DNA from: CBDCVY01 sp965223245
GTDB lineage: Bacteria; Nitrospinota; Nitrospinia; Nitrospinales; Nitrospinaceae
Direction: 5' to 3'
NCBI GenBank assembly: GCA_965223245.1
Contig: CBDCVY010000013.1
Location: forward strand, 3,038,001-3,102,000
DNA: 64,000 nucleotides
The notes under the pieces: model-generated
The model's input: the letters and a program-made list of their open reading frames with translations, nothing else
The model's database searches: none
Told to the model about the DNA's origin: nothing
Part shown: positions 18,804 to 25,796 of the stretch, one piece after another
How the letters are laid out: the number at the start of each line of letters is the position of its first letter
Position numbering within the stretch: position 1 is the stretch's first letter
Program-made: the position numbers and the translations under genes

Positions 18804-20009
18804 ATGACGCTCTTAAAAACCTTTGTACTCGTTTTTTTGACCGTCTTAACCGTTAGTTCCTCTGGGTTGGCTGAAACTGAATTCTCTGTTCCCAATAACG
18901 GTTCCCCTTACCGCTCTATGGCAGACCTAGAAATCGGTCAAATTCTTCATATTCCCACTGGCGTGACAGTGACTTTTGATCAAATGATGGATACAGTTTC
19001 CAGTTCAAGAGTTATCTATATTGGAGAGACCCATGACAATATTGAAGCGCACCGTATTCAACTACAAGTATTAAGTGCCATTCATCAAAAATACCCGGGT
19101 AAAATAGCCCTGGGTATGGAAATGTTTCGCCAATCCGCACAACCTCAATTAGATAAATGGACTGATGGTGAATTAGAAAAAAAAGATTTCCGCCGTTTAT
19201 TTCGAAAAAATTGGGGAATGGGTTATCAATTATATGAATCCATATTTGATTATGTGCTCCAAAACAAAATTCCACTTTTGGGATTGAAATCCTCTAAGGA
19301 AACTGAGCAACGCTTTCGCGAAGGTGGGCCTGATCAACCCAATATACCTATATTAGATACAGATGATATTTATCATAAAGCCTATTCAATGTCTTTGTTT
19401 GGCGGAAACAGTACTCATAAAGAAGTTGTTTCTAAACCTTATCAAATGCTGGTTCTTTGGGAAGAGACTATGGGGGAACGCGTTGCTCAGTTTTTAAAAG
19501 ATGAAAAATACAAAAATTGGAAACTAATTGTTTTAGCTGGAGGGTTTCATGTTCAATATGGTTATGGCATTCCCAAGCGGGCCTTTCGCCGAGTTCCACA
19601 TGCCTATTCTATTATTCTTCCCACTGTGACCGAAATCCCCGAAAATTTAAAAGACCGAGAAATGAAATTTGAAAAAGTTTTGACACCACTATATAGCGCT
19701 GATTTTGGTTGGAGAGTCGACTACAAGGTACCTCCTAAAAAAAAGATTATGTTAGGGGTCCATTTGAAAGAAAATGATAATGGTTTATTAATACAAAGTG
19801 TACAACCACAGTCCATTGCTGAGCAAATGGGATTGAAAAAAGACGATCTCATATTAAAATTAGAAAACCATTCGATATATGATATTGAAGACTTTTCAAA
19901 TCAATTACAAAAACATCAAATTGGGGATCAAATAGAACTAACAATTTTAAGAAATGGAGAGACCAAAAATGTTCAAGGGTTAATTTCAAAGCTTAACCAC
20001 CCAAAATAA
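18804..20009 (+). CDS. Exported ChaN-like protein with a C-terminal PDZ domain
   Basis: 401 residues from ATG 18804, where a signal peptide begins (MTLLKTFVLVFLTVL, cleavage near SSGLA-ET); an ATG at 18777 adds nine residues and is less likely. The centre is a ChaN/haem-binding uptake domain with VIYIGETHDNIEAHRIQLQV and GMEMFRQSAQ, motifs of the iron-regulated ChaN lipoproteins. A PDZ domain follows at the C-terminus (LIQSVQPQSIAEQMGLKKDD). No lipobox is obvious. PDZ fusions suggest substrate scaffolding in the periplasm. The next gene starts 46 bp further through an AT palindrome. Confidence 0.85.
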   Translation: MTLLKTFVLVFLTVLTVSSSGLAETEFSVPNNGSPYRSMADLEIGQILHIPTGVTVTFDQMMDTVSSSRVIYIGETHDNIEAHRIQLQVLSAIHQKYPGKIALGMEMFRQSAQPQLDKWTDGELEKKDFRRLFRKNWGMGYQLYESIFDYVLQNKIPLLGLKSSKETEQRFREGGPDQPNIPILDTDDIYHKAYSMSLFGGNSTHKEVVSKPYQMLVLWEETMGERVAQFLKDEKYKNWKLIVLAGGFHVQYGYGIPKRAFRRVPHAYSIILPTVTEIPENLKDREMKFEKVLTPLYSADFGWRVDYKVPPKKKIMLGVHLKENDNGLLIQSVQPQSIAEQMGLKKDDLILKLENHSIYDIEDFSNQLQKHQIGDQIELTILRNGETKNVQGLISKLNHPK

Positions 20010-20048
20010 ATTAAAAAAAACTTGATCATTTTTTTTAATTTATATAGT
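20007..20048 (+). promoter_or_regulatory. Perfect AT-only inverted repeat with a possible leaderless promoter
   Basis: Arms of 14 bp (20007-20020 and 20029-20042) are perfectly complementary around the 8-nt centre CTTGATCA. The left arm begins at the TAA stop of the ChaN-PDZ gene, and eight T follow the loop, so it can act as its terminator. TTGATC (20022-20027) and TATAGT (20043-20048) are spaced 15 bp, and the next ATG (20056) is where transcription would begin, which would give a leaderless mRNA. There is no Shine-Dalgarno sequence before that ATG. Confidence 0.4.
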
Positions 20049-20055
20049 ATGCGGC

Positions 20056-20451
20056 ATGCTCCGGAAAATTCTATTCATTCACATTGTTTTTTTTGCACTT
20101 CTTTTTTGCGCTTCATTAGCAAGTGCAGATCAAAAGCATCATAAGTCTCATGGATTTGCTTCCAAACATAAAATGGCTGATCATGCGTGCCCGTTAAATC
20201 ACTCGCATCCCGGATTACCATGTCCTCACTCTACAAAACACCAAGGAAAACCGGGTTGTCATATTGGAGTAGATTGCGGTGGATTACCTTTAACTGCTAT
20301 TCCTATTCCCAATATTTCTAAAAATCAATTCATTGGAAATTACTCTATCCCTCTTACAAAGAAGGATAGTTACTCAATCCCATTTTTTAAAATTCCAGTT
20401 TTTGAATTTATTTATTCAGATCCACTCGATCATCCTCCAAGATCAATTTAA
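20056..20451 (+). CDS. Exported Cys/His-rich protein, possible metal binder
   Basis: A 131-residue protein with a signal peptide (MLRKILFIHIVFFALLFCAS, cleavage near LASA-DQ). The mature N-terminus is crowded with His, Cys and Met: HHKSHGFASKHKMADHACP, NHSHPGLPCPH, CHIGVDCGG. Five cysteines and twelve or so histidines within about 60 residues suggest copper or zinc binding or disulfide pairs. The C-terminal half is ordinary and hydrophobic-aromatic. No family recognised. Its neighbour downstream may be a DUF1775-like protein, a family tied to copper handling. Confidence 0.65.
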   Translation: MLRKILFIHIVFFALLFCASLASADQKHHKSHGFASKHKMADHACPLNHSHPGLPCPHSTKHQGKPGCHIGVDCGGLPLTAIPIPNISKNQFIGNYSIPLTKKDSYSIPFFKIPVFEFIYSDPLDHPPRSI

Positions 20452-20813
20452 ATCATCCCCTAAAGTTTTGGCCATATCCCAAGATATTGCTGCGCCAAAA
20501 TTCCTTTAGACAAGATCACTTTTTTACAAAAACATAACAGTGTAGCTGTTTCAATGCTATCGAAGAAAAAGGTGCAATAAACCCGTGTGGCTTTGATCCG
20601 TATCCCTTATTGGGGAAGGGAGAAACCAACAGTAACAAGCTCCTTTATTTGTGGCTGGGAAATGGACCTCCACCGACCAATGACTTTGGTTGGAAACAAT
20701 TATTGCCCCAGTCATATAAGGATTTGGCTTTCCAAGCTACATTGGGTGCATCTTTTGTATTCGAATTTTATATATATTTAAACCATCTAATGAAAATTCA
20801 AGGAGATTTAACA
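20452..20813 (+). other. Leader before the DUF1775-like gene, possibly a decayed gene
   Basis: The 362 bp carry an open frame continuous with the next gene from 20610, but its 68 residues look unlike an N-terminus and the AAGGAG at 20800-20805 sets the start at 20814. The stretch is less AT-rich than usual leaders and has two short hairpins: CCCTT/AAGGG near 20605-20622, and an 8-bp stem CCGACCAA/TTGGTTGG near 20676-20696. It may be a structured 5' leader or the remnant of a gene. No known riboswitch core is visible. Confidence 0.35.
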
Positions 20814-21626
20814 ATGAGATCAAATTTTTTTTCAAAAAGTAAAATTGATATCCTTTTGTACGGGGTTCTAATTGCTATATTTTTAGGAACAACATTGTTT
20901 TCCATTAAAGGATTTGCAAATCCACATACAACAATACTCAAAAAGAACAACCCCTTAGATTTTGCCGTTAGAAATGAATTGGAAGGTAGTTCAAGTGTTA
21001 TCAACCATATTCGAATTCCTCACGGATGTAATGGAACGGCAATTACAGCCATGGGTGTCGTATTTCCCAATGGAGATGTGGATGCAGTTAGGACTGATAC
21101 TGAAGAAGAAATCGATCCTTCAGATCACATAAATGGAAATGCAATTAGCGGAGCTAAGCCAATTCAAGACTATAGTATTTTTAGAAGAATTCGTTACCTT
21201 GAAGCTCCCGATCCAAACTCTCCAGGTAACAACAATGTTCGCGCTTTTCGTCTTCGGACTGGGTGGTTAGATCCGGGGCTAATAGGTTTAGTACCTTTTA
21301 ATGCAAACTTCCCTACATTCAAACCGGAATCTTGTGCAACTAAACTCCGAGTAAATATTGCCATTGCAAATTATTGTACAAAGTCCCAAGTCGGCGATGA
21401 CCGAGCAGATATTTGGATTGGCCACTTCACTCCAAAATTTGACGATCCGGTAATGGTAGTTCAAAGCCCTCCGGGGTTTTGGCCTCATTTAAATGTTGTT
21501 CGGGATTTAGAAAATAATCCACTTCCTGCCGAATGCGGAGAGGGATATGAAATTGCAGTTTCTCCATCATCTAGTGATATAGATGATTATTTACCTATGC
21601 CTCAATACTGGCCTGCTAATAACTAG
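20814..21626 (+). CDS. Membrane-anchored or exported protein, DUF1775 (YcnI)-like
   Basis: 270 residues from the ATG that follows AAGGAG by eight bases. A hydrophobic segment (IDILLYGVLIAIFLGTTLFS) at about residues 10-30 serves as signal or anchor. The clearest homology cue is INHIRIPHGCNGTAITAMG followed by VVFPNGD, resembling the core of DUF1775/YcnI copper-binding proteins (HGCxGxxT, then a PxG strand). The remaining sequence (loops with Cys at FKPESCATK, IANYCTK, PAECGEG) is not familiar. If correct it would be a periplasmic metal protein, which agrees with its Cys/His-rich neighbour. Function remains uncertain. Confidence 0.6.
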   Translation: MRSNFFSKSKIDILLYGVLIAIFLGTTLFSIKGFANPHTTILKKNNPLDFAVRNELEGSSSVINHIRIPHGCNGTAITAMGVVFPNGDVDAVRTDTEEEIDPSDHINGNAISGAKPIQDYSIFRRIRYLEAPDPNSPGNNNVRAFRLRTGWLDPGLIGLVPFNANFPTFKPESCATKLRVNIAIANYCTKSQVGDDRADIWIGHFTPKFDDPVMVVQSPPGFWPHLNVVRDLENNPLPAECGEGYEIAVSPSSSDIDDYLPMPQYWPANN

Positions 21627-21651
21627 AGGGGGTAATCAGTTTGGGCCAATG

Positions 21652-21681
21652 GGATCCGTTGCATTTTTTTGTAACGGATCC
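21652..21681. terminator. Hairpin between convergent genes
   Basis: A perfect 9-bp stem GGATCCGTT/AACGGATCC with a 12-nt loop holding seven T. It sits between the forward gene ending at 21626 and the reverse ABC gene ending at 21699. The T run is in the loop instead of after the stem, so it may slow polymerase in either direction without being a classic intrinsic terminator. Confidence 0.5.
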
Positions 21682-21698
21682 TGAATTTGGTTTTTGAA

Positions 21699-22454
21699 TT
21701 AGTCCATAGATTCGACCAATTGTTCCAGATGGGAGTCTCCGGTTAGCTGGAGAAAAATGTCCTCTAATTGTCCTTGATCCATTTGGGCTTGTCTTCTTAG
21801 GTCTTCCAGGCTTCCTAAGGCAATAAGTTCTCCTTTTTGAATTATCCCAATACGGTCGCACATACTTTGGGCAATACTCAAAGAGTGAGTAGACATAAAA
21901 AGACTGGCACCTTTGTTACATAACTCTTGAAATAACTGTTTCACTTGCCGGGCTCCCTTTGGGTCCAGTCCGACCATAGGTTCATCCACTATTAATACTT
22001 TCGGATCATGAAGGAGAGCACCGGAAATAATCAACTTTTGCTTCATTCCATGTGAATAGCTTTCAACAAGTTCATCAGCAGTTCCATTTAAATCGAAAAA
22101 TTCCAAATATTGCTGTGCCTTCTTTTCAACATGGGATTTATTCATTTCGTAGAGGTCGCCTATAAATGAAAGATATTCTCGTCCGGTTAGCTTTTCATAA
22201 ATGAACGGACGATCCGGAATATAACCTAACCTCTTCTTTGCAGATTCAGAGTCCACAGCTAAATCATACCCATCTACAATAACGGAACCGTTTGTTGGTT
22301 TCAAAAGACCTACCAGCATCTTTATAGTTGTGGTTTTCCCCGCACCATTGGGGCCAAGAAACCCAAAAAATTCTCCTTTTGGAATTTCCAGATTCAGACA
22401 CTTTACCGCTTCATTATTTTTATATTTTTTTGCGAGATTTATTAGTTGAATCAC
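21699..22454 (-). CDS. ABC transporter ATP-binding protein (CcmA/NatA type)
   Basis: A 251-residue ATPase with Walker A GPNGAGKTT (about 33-41), Q-loop at LGYIPDRPFIYEKLTG, signature YSHGMKQK, Walker B VLIVDEP and the H-loop STHS. The variant signature SHGMKQK instead of SGGQ is usual for ATPases of ABC-2 type exporters such as NatA. It starts with GTG at 22454, the natural start of the domain, without a clear ribosome binding site. No permease adjoins it, which is odd for this class; the partner must be elsewhere. Confidence 0.9.
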   Translation of the reverse strand: MIQLINLAKKYKNNEAVKCLNLEIPKGEFFGFLGPNGAGKTTTIKMLVGLLKPTNGSVIVDGYDLAVDSESAKKRLGYIPDRPFIYEKLTGREYLSFIGDLYEMNKSHVEKKAQQYLEFFDLNGTADELVESYSHGMKQKLIISGALLHDPKVLIVDEPMVGLDPKGARQVKQLFQELCNKGASLFMSTHSLSIAQSMCDRIGIIQKGELIALGSLEDLRRQAQMDQGQLEDIFLQLTGDSHLEQLVESMD

Positions 22455-22560
22455 GTGAGGATAGTGGAGATAAGTTTAATCACTCGATTTTATAAGAACT
22501 GCTCTAAATTTGACGGCAAAAAACGTTAAATGGTTCCTAATAATACTTTATAAGTCTCAT

Positions 22561-22830
22561 TTAGATTATTTCAAATGAAGATAATCCTTGGGGAGTTATC
22601 CATTCTATATCTACTTCCTTAACGGATGCAAGCACAGGACCTTTACGGCACCACTCAATAAATTTTTCAATTTTTTCTTTGGTTCCTTCGGCATGAATTT
22701 CTACTGAGCCATCAGAGCAATTTCTCACCCAACCGGTCAGGCCCAATCCCTGTGCAGATTTTTCCGTACCAGCGCGGTAATAAACTCCTTGAACTCTACC
22801 ACGGACAATAAGATGAACTGCAGTCTGCAT
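22561..22830 (-). CDS. acyP: Acylphosphatase
   Basis: 89-residue ferredoxin-fold enzyme that hydrolyses acyl phosphates such as carbamoyl phosphate. The phosphate loop VRGRVQGVYYRAGTEKSA carries the catalytic Arg, and GWVRNCSDGSVEIHAEG carries the catalytic Asn, both intact. Length is normal. It begins nine bases after the stop of a small upstream gene, so the two are co-transcribed. Confidence 0.95.
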   Translation of the reverse strand: MQTAVHLIVRGRVQGVYYRAGTEKSAQGLGLTGWVRNCSDGSVEIHAEGTKEKIEKFIEWCRKGPVLASVKEVDIEWITPQGLSSFEII

Positions 22831-22839
22831 TACGAAATA

Positions 22840-23076
22840 TTATTCTCCGCGATTCGCTTTATCGTAAAGATTTTGAACTTCTCTATAAATAGAAAACTTA
22901 GACCCTTCACCAATTTTCTCACCATATTTCCCTAAATCTCTCATTATTCGCTGAAACTCAGACAATCCTCCCGAGAAATTATCAATGAGAGGACGAAAAG
23001 AAGCCTGCTCTTCAGTATCCAACCGATCACAAATTTGCCTCAGCCGATTTTTTAAATCTTCGTAGTTCTTTTCCAT
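22840..23076 (-). CDS. Small helical protein of unknown function
   Basis: A 78-residue, mostly helical, charged protein (MEKNYEDLKNRLRQICDRLD, then LSEFQRIMRDLGKYGEKIGE). No signal peptide or membrane segment. It begins at an ATG next to the modA control region, divergent from it by about 140 bp, and precedes acyP by nine bases. Family not recognised. Confidence 0.65.
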   Translation of the reverse strand: MEKNYEDLKNRLRQICDRLDTEEQASFRPLIDNFSGGLSEFQRIMRDLGKYGEKIGEGSKFSIYREVQNLYDKANRGE

Positions 23077-23161
23077 GGTCGTATGTTACTCGCTAGATTT
23101 AAGCTTTGCAACGAAATTTCCTAATTACCAAAGTCAAAATTAACATTCTAAAAACTTACCG

Positions 23162-23194
23162 TTGACCTATCGTTATATTTTATGGTATATATCG
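23162..23194 (+). promoter_or_regulatory. modA promoter overlapped by a ModE-like operator
   Basis: TTGACC at 23162-23167 and TATATA at 23186-23191 form a promoter with an 18-bp spacer. Over it lies CGTTATATT, six bases, TATATATCG (23171-23194), an inverted pair that matches the ModE operator pattern CGNTATAT(N6-8)ATATNNCG and is close to the E. coli modA site in both sequence and 24-bp length. Bound ModE-molybdate would cover the -10 box, so repression when molybdate is plentiful is expected. No modE gene lies in the window. Confidence 0.75.
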
Positions 23195-23219
23195 ATATAA
23201 ACTACCATAATAATTCTTT

Positions 23220-23993
23220 ATGAAACGCAAGATTCTTATTTTCATTTGTTTTCTAAATTTACTTATTTCCTCCTCCACAGTAAAAGCAGAGCCGGTCACT
23301 GCTGCAGTGGCATCGAATTTCTTAAGCACGTTTAAGAAAATCGTCTATGAATTTGAAAAATCTACTGGTAGTAAAGTTCATATTGTATCCGGGTCCACAG
23401 GTAAGCTTTTTACCCAAATTGTCCATGGAGCTCCCTATGATATTTTTTTGGCCGCTGACCAAAGACGCCCTGCATTATTAAATCAAAAGGGACTAATCCT
23501 ACGTAAAGCCTGGACATACGCATTCGGTAAATTAGTGCTTTGGACTTCAAACTCAGAATATGATCTTAAAGAGGGAGAAAAGGTTTTACGAAAAAGTTCT
23601 TTTAAGTATATTGCACTGGCAAATCCTAAAACCGCACCCTATGGAAAAGCAACCATCGATACATTAATAAATTTAAAGTTGCATCAAAACCTAAAATCCA
23701 AAATGGTTTTTGGTGAAAATGTAGGGCAAGCTTTTCAGTTTATAGCAACGGGAAATGCCGAGTTAGGGTTTATCTCTTTATCTCAAGTATTGGATCCCAG
23801 TTTAAACAAAATAGGTAACTATTGGAAAGTTCCGAAAATCTTATACGATCCTATTGCTCAAGATGCAGTTCTACTGAAACAAAAAACTATTAATACTTCC
23901 GCTGAAACTTTATTTGATTTTTTAAAAACAGAAACCGCACGAAAGATTATTCGACAATATGGTTATGGAATAACAGGTGAGCAAATAAAATGA
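23220..23993 (+). CDS. modA: ModA, periplasmic molybdate-binding protein
   Basis: 257 residues with a signal peptide ending near VKA-EP. The mature part has the ModA hallmarks AAVASNFLSTFKKI, VSGSTGKLFTQI and APYDIFLAADQRRP, then KTAPYGKA and the C-terminal KIIRQYGYGI. It captures molybdate for ModBC. Its stop overlaps modB in ATGA. The reading frame starts 26 bp after the ModE-like operator. Molybdate supply suits an organism with a molybdopterin nitrite oxidoreductase or similar enzyme. Confidence 0.95.
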   Translation: MKRKILIFICFLNLLISSSTVKAEPVTAAVASNFLSTFKKIVYEFEKSTGSKVHIVSGSTGKLFTQIVHGAPYDIFLAADQRRPALLNQKGLILRKAWTYAFGKLVLWTSNSEYDLKEGEKVLRKSSFKYIALANPKTAPYGKATIDTLINLKLHQNLKSKMVFGENVGQAFQFIATGNAELGFISLSQVLDPSLNKIGNYWKVPKILYDPIAQDAVLLKQKTINTSAETLFDFLKTETARKIIRQYGYGITGEQIK

Positions 23994-24670
23994 ATCATTT
24001 GGAAATAGATTGGGGGCCCATTTGGATTACCTTGCAACTTGCTTTTGTAACTGTCTTCATTCTTTTACTGATTGGGACACCACTCGCATGGTGGCTGAGC
24101 CACACTAAATCCCGTTTACGGCCTTGGATAGAAGCTGTTACCACTTTACCTCTGATTCTACCACCTACTGTTCTTGGATTTTATTTATTAATTATAATGG
24201 GTAAAAATGGAATCATTGGAGGTCCACTTGAAAAAATTACCGGGTCTACTTTAGCCTTTTCTTTTTCTGGGCTGGTTATTGCCTCCACCATTTATTCCCT
24301 TCCATTTGTCGTTCAACCGCTACAGTCGGCTTTTGAATCTGTTGGGATGTCTCCTTTAGAAGCAGCCTGGACATTACGAGCTTCTAAATGGGATTCTTTT
24401 TTAACCGTTGCTTCTCCTTTAGCTTACCGTGGTTACCTTACGGCCATTGTCTTAGGATTTGCGCACACTTTAGGAGAGTTTGGAGTTGTATTAATGGTGG
24501 GTGGTAATATCCCAGGTAAAACAAAAGTTATCTCTATAGCCATTTATGATTATGTTGAAACTTTGGAGTATGCCCAAGCACATATTCTTTCAGCGAGCTT
24601 GCTGATATTTTCATTTTTAGTTTTATTGTTAGTCTATTCTGCAAACCGCCGTTTTCCCATCCATTTGTAA
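23990..24670 (+). CDS. modB: ModB, molybdate ABC permease
   Basis: 226 residues with five to six membrane helices and the permease EAA loop (EAAWTLRASKWDSFLTVASPLAYRG, read in parts as EAAWTLRASKW and PLAYRGYLTAI). The following ALGHTLGEFG-type segment reads GFAHTLGEFGVVLMVGGNIPG, characteristic of ModB/CysT. Start overlaps modA by four bases; the stop overlaps modC by one base (TAATG). Confidence 0.95.
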   Translation: MNHLEIDWGPIWITLQLAFVTVFILLLIGTPLAWWLSHTKSRLRPWIEAVTTLPLILPPTVLGFYLLIIMGKNGIIGGPLEKITGSTLAFSFSGLVIASTIYSLPFVVQPLQSAFESVGMSPLEAAWTLRASKWDSFLTVASPLAYRGYLTAIVLGFAHTLGEFGVVLMVGGNIPGKTKVISIAIYDYVETLEYAQAHILSASLLIFSFLVLLLVYSANRRFPIHL

Positions 24671-25773
24671 TGAATATTATTAAGGCGCATTTCCAAATTA
24701 ATTTCCCTTCATTTCACCTAGATACTGATCTTGAAGTTCCCGCTAAAGGAGTAACTGTCATTTTTGGCCCTTCGGGTTGTGGAAAAACAACTTTTCTAAA
24801 ATGCATTGCTGGCTTGATACGGTCCCCCAATGGATACTTTCAATTAGGTGAAGAAACCTGGCAGGATGAAACCAAAAACATTTTCCTCCCAGTTCACGAG
24901 AGAGAGATTGGAATGGTATTCCAAGAAGCTCGGTTATTTTCCCATATATCGGTCGAATCCAATTTAAAATATGGCCTCAAACGGATTCCAATATCTGAAA
25001 GAAGGGTTACTTGGGAACAGATCATTAATATTATGGATTTAGGCCCTTTGTTAAAAAGGTCTCCCCAAAAATTATCAGGAGGGGAACAACAGCGGGTCGC
25101 TATTGGTCGCGCTTTATTAACCAGTCCAAAAATTTTGCTTATGGATGAACCTCTAGCCAACCTGGACACCACCCGAAAATTAGAAATCATTCCCTTCCTA
25201 ACAAAATTAAAGGAAGAATTAGGAATTCCAATCTTCTATGTGAGCCATTCATTAAACGAAGTACTGCAAATAATGGATACGTTAGTCTTAATTGGAAACG
25301 GGAAAATTATCGCATGCGGCCCTGCTAATCAGGTCATGGCACAAACGAACCTTCCCCAAACTGCTTCTTTCAATTTTCGAGGTTCTATTCTGGAAACTAA
25401 AGTAGTTGACCATGATACAGAATTTAATCTAACGCGGGTCCAATTTAGAAACCATTTCCTATATATTCCTCAACAACCTTTTAGCCCTGGACAAACTTTA
25501 CGTTTGCATGTTTTGGCGAAAGATATAAGCATTCATCTAAATCCGCCCCAAGGACCAACCAGCGTACTCAATATTCTATCGGGAACAGTATTAGAAATTG
25601 GAATGGTAGATTCAAAAGAATCATCTGTAGAAATCAAATTAAATGTCGGAGAGCCTATTCTAGCCACCATCACCCGAAAATCACTTCATCACTTGGGCTT
25701 AAAAATCGGTCAACGAGTTTATCTTTATTTTAAAGCAGTAAAAATGGTACACGAAATGGAAGAAAACCAATAA
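24670..25773 (+). CDS. modC: ModC, molybdate ABC ATPase with a C-terminal TOBE/Mop domain
   Basis: 367 residues. Walker A GPSGCGKTT, signature LSGGEQQRVAIGRAL, Walker B ILLMDEPLANLD and the switch His in YVSHS are complete. The C-terminal third (from about 240) resembles the paired Mop/TOBE domain, SVLNILSGTVLEIG to ITRKSLHHLGLKIGQRVYLYFKA, which senses or stores molybdate. Last gene of the modABC operon; its stop lies 23 bp from the convergent coiled-coil gene. Confidence 0.95.
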   Translation: MNIIKAHFQINFPSFHLDTDLEVPAKGVTVIFGPSGCGKTTFLKCIAGLIRSPNGYFQLGEETWQDETKNIFLPVHEREIGMVFQEARLFSHISVESNLKYGLKRIPISERRVTWEQIINIMDLGPLLKRSPQKLSGGEQQRVAIGRALLTSPKILLMDEPLANLDTTRKLEIIPFLTKLKEELGIPIFYVSHSLNEVLQIMDTLVLIGNGKIIACGPANQVMAQTNLPQTASFNFRGSILETKVVDHDTEFNLTRVQFRNHFLYIPQQPFSPGQTLRLHVLAKDISIHLNPPQGPTSVLNILSGTVLEIGMVDSKESSVEIKLNVGEPILATITRKSLHHLGLKIGQRVYLYFKAVKMVHEMEENQ

Positions 25774-25796
25774 CCCAAAACCTGTTCTTGAAATAT

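Noticed and set aside
20610..20813. N-terminal extension of the DUF1775-like gene
   Set aside because: The extra 68 residues lack a signal peptide, and AAGGAG with a membrane segment marks the start at 20814.
20452..20813. Cobalamin riboswitch
   Set aside because: GGGAAGGG occurs, but the conserved B12-box and core junction sequences were not found.
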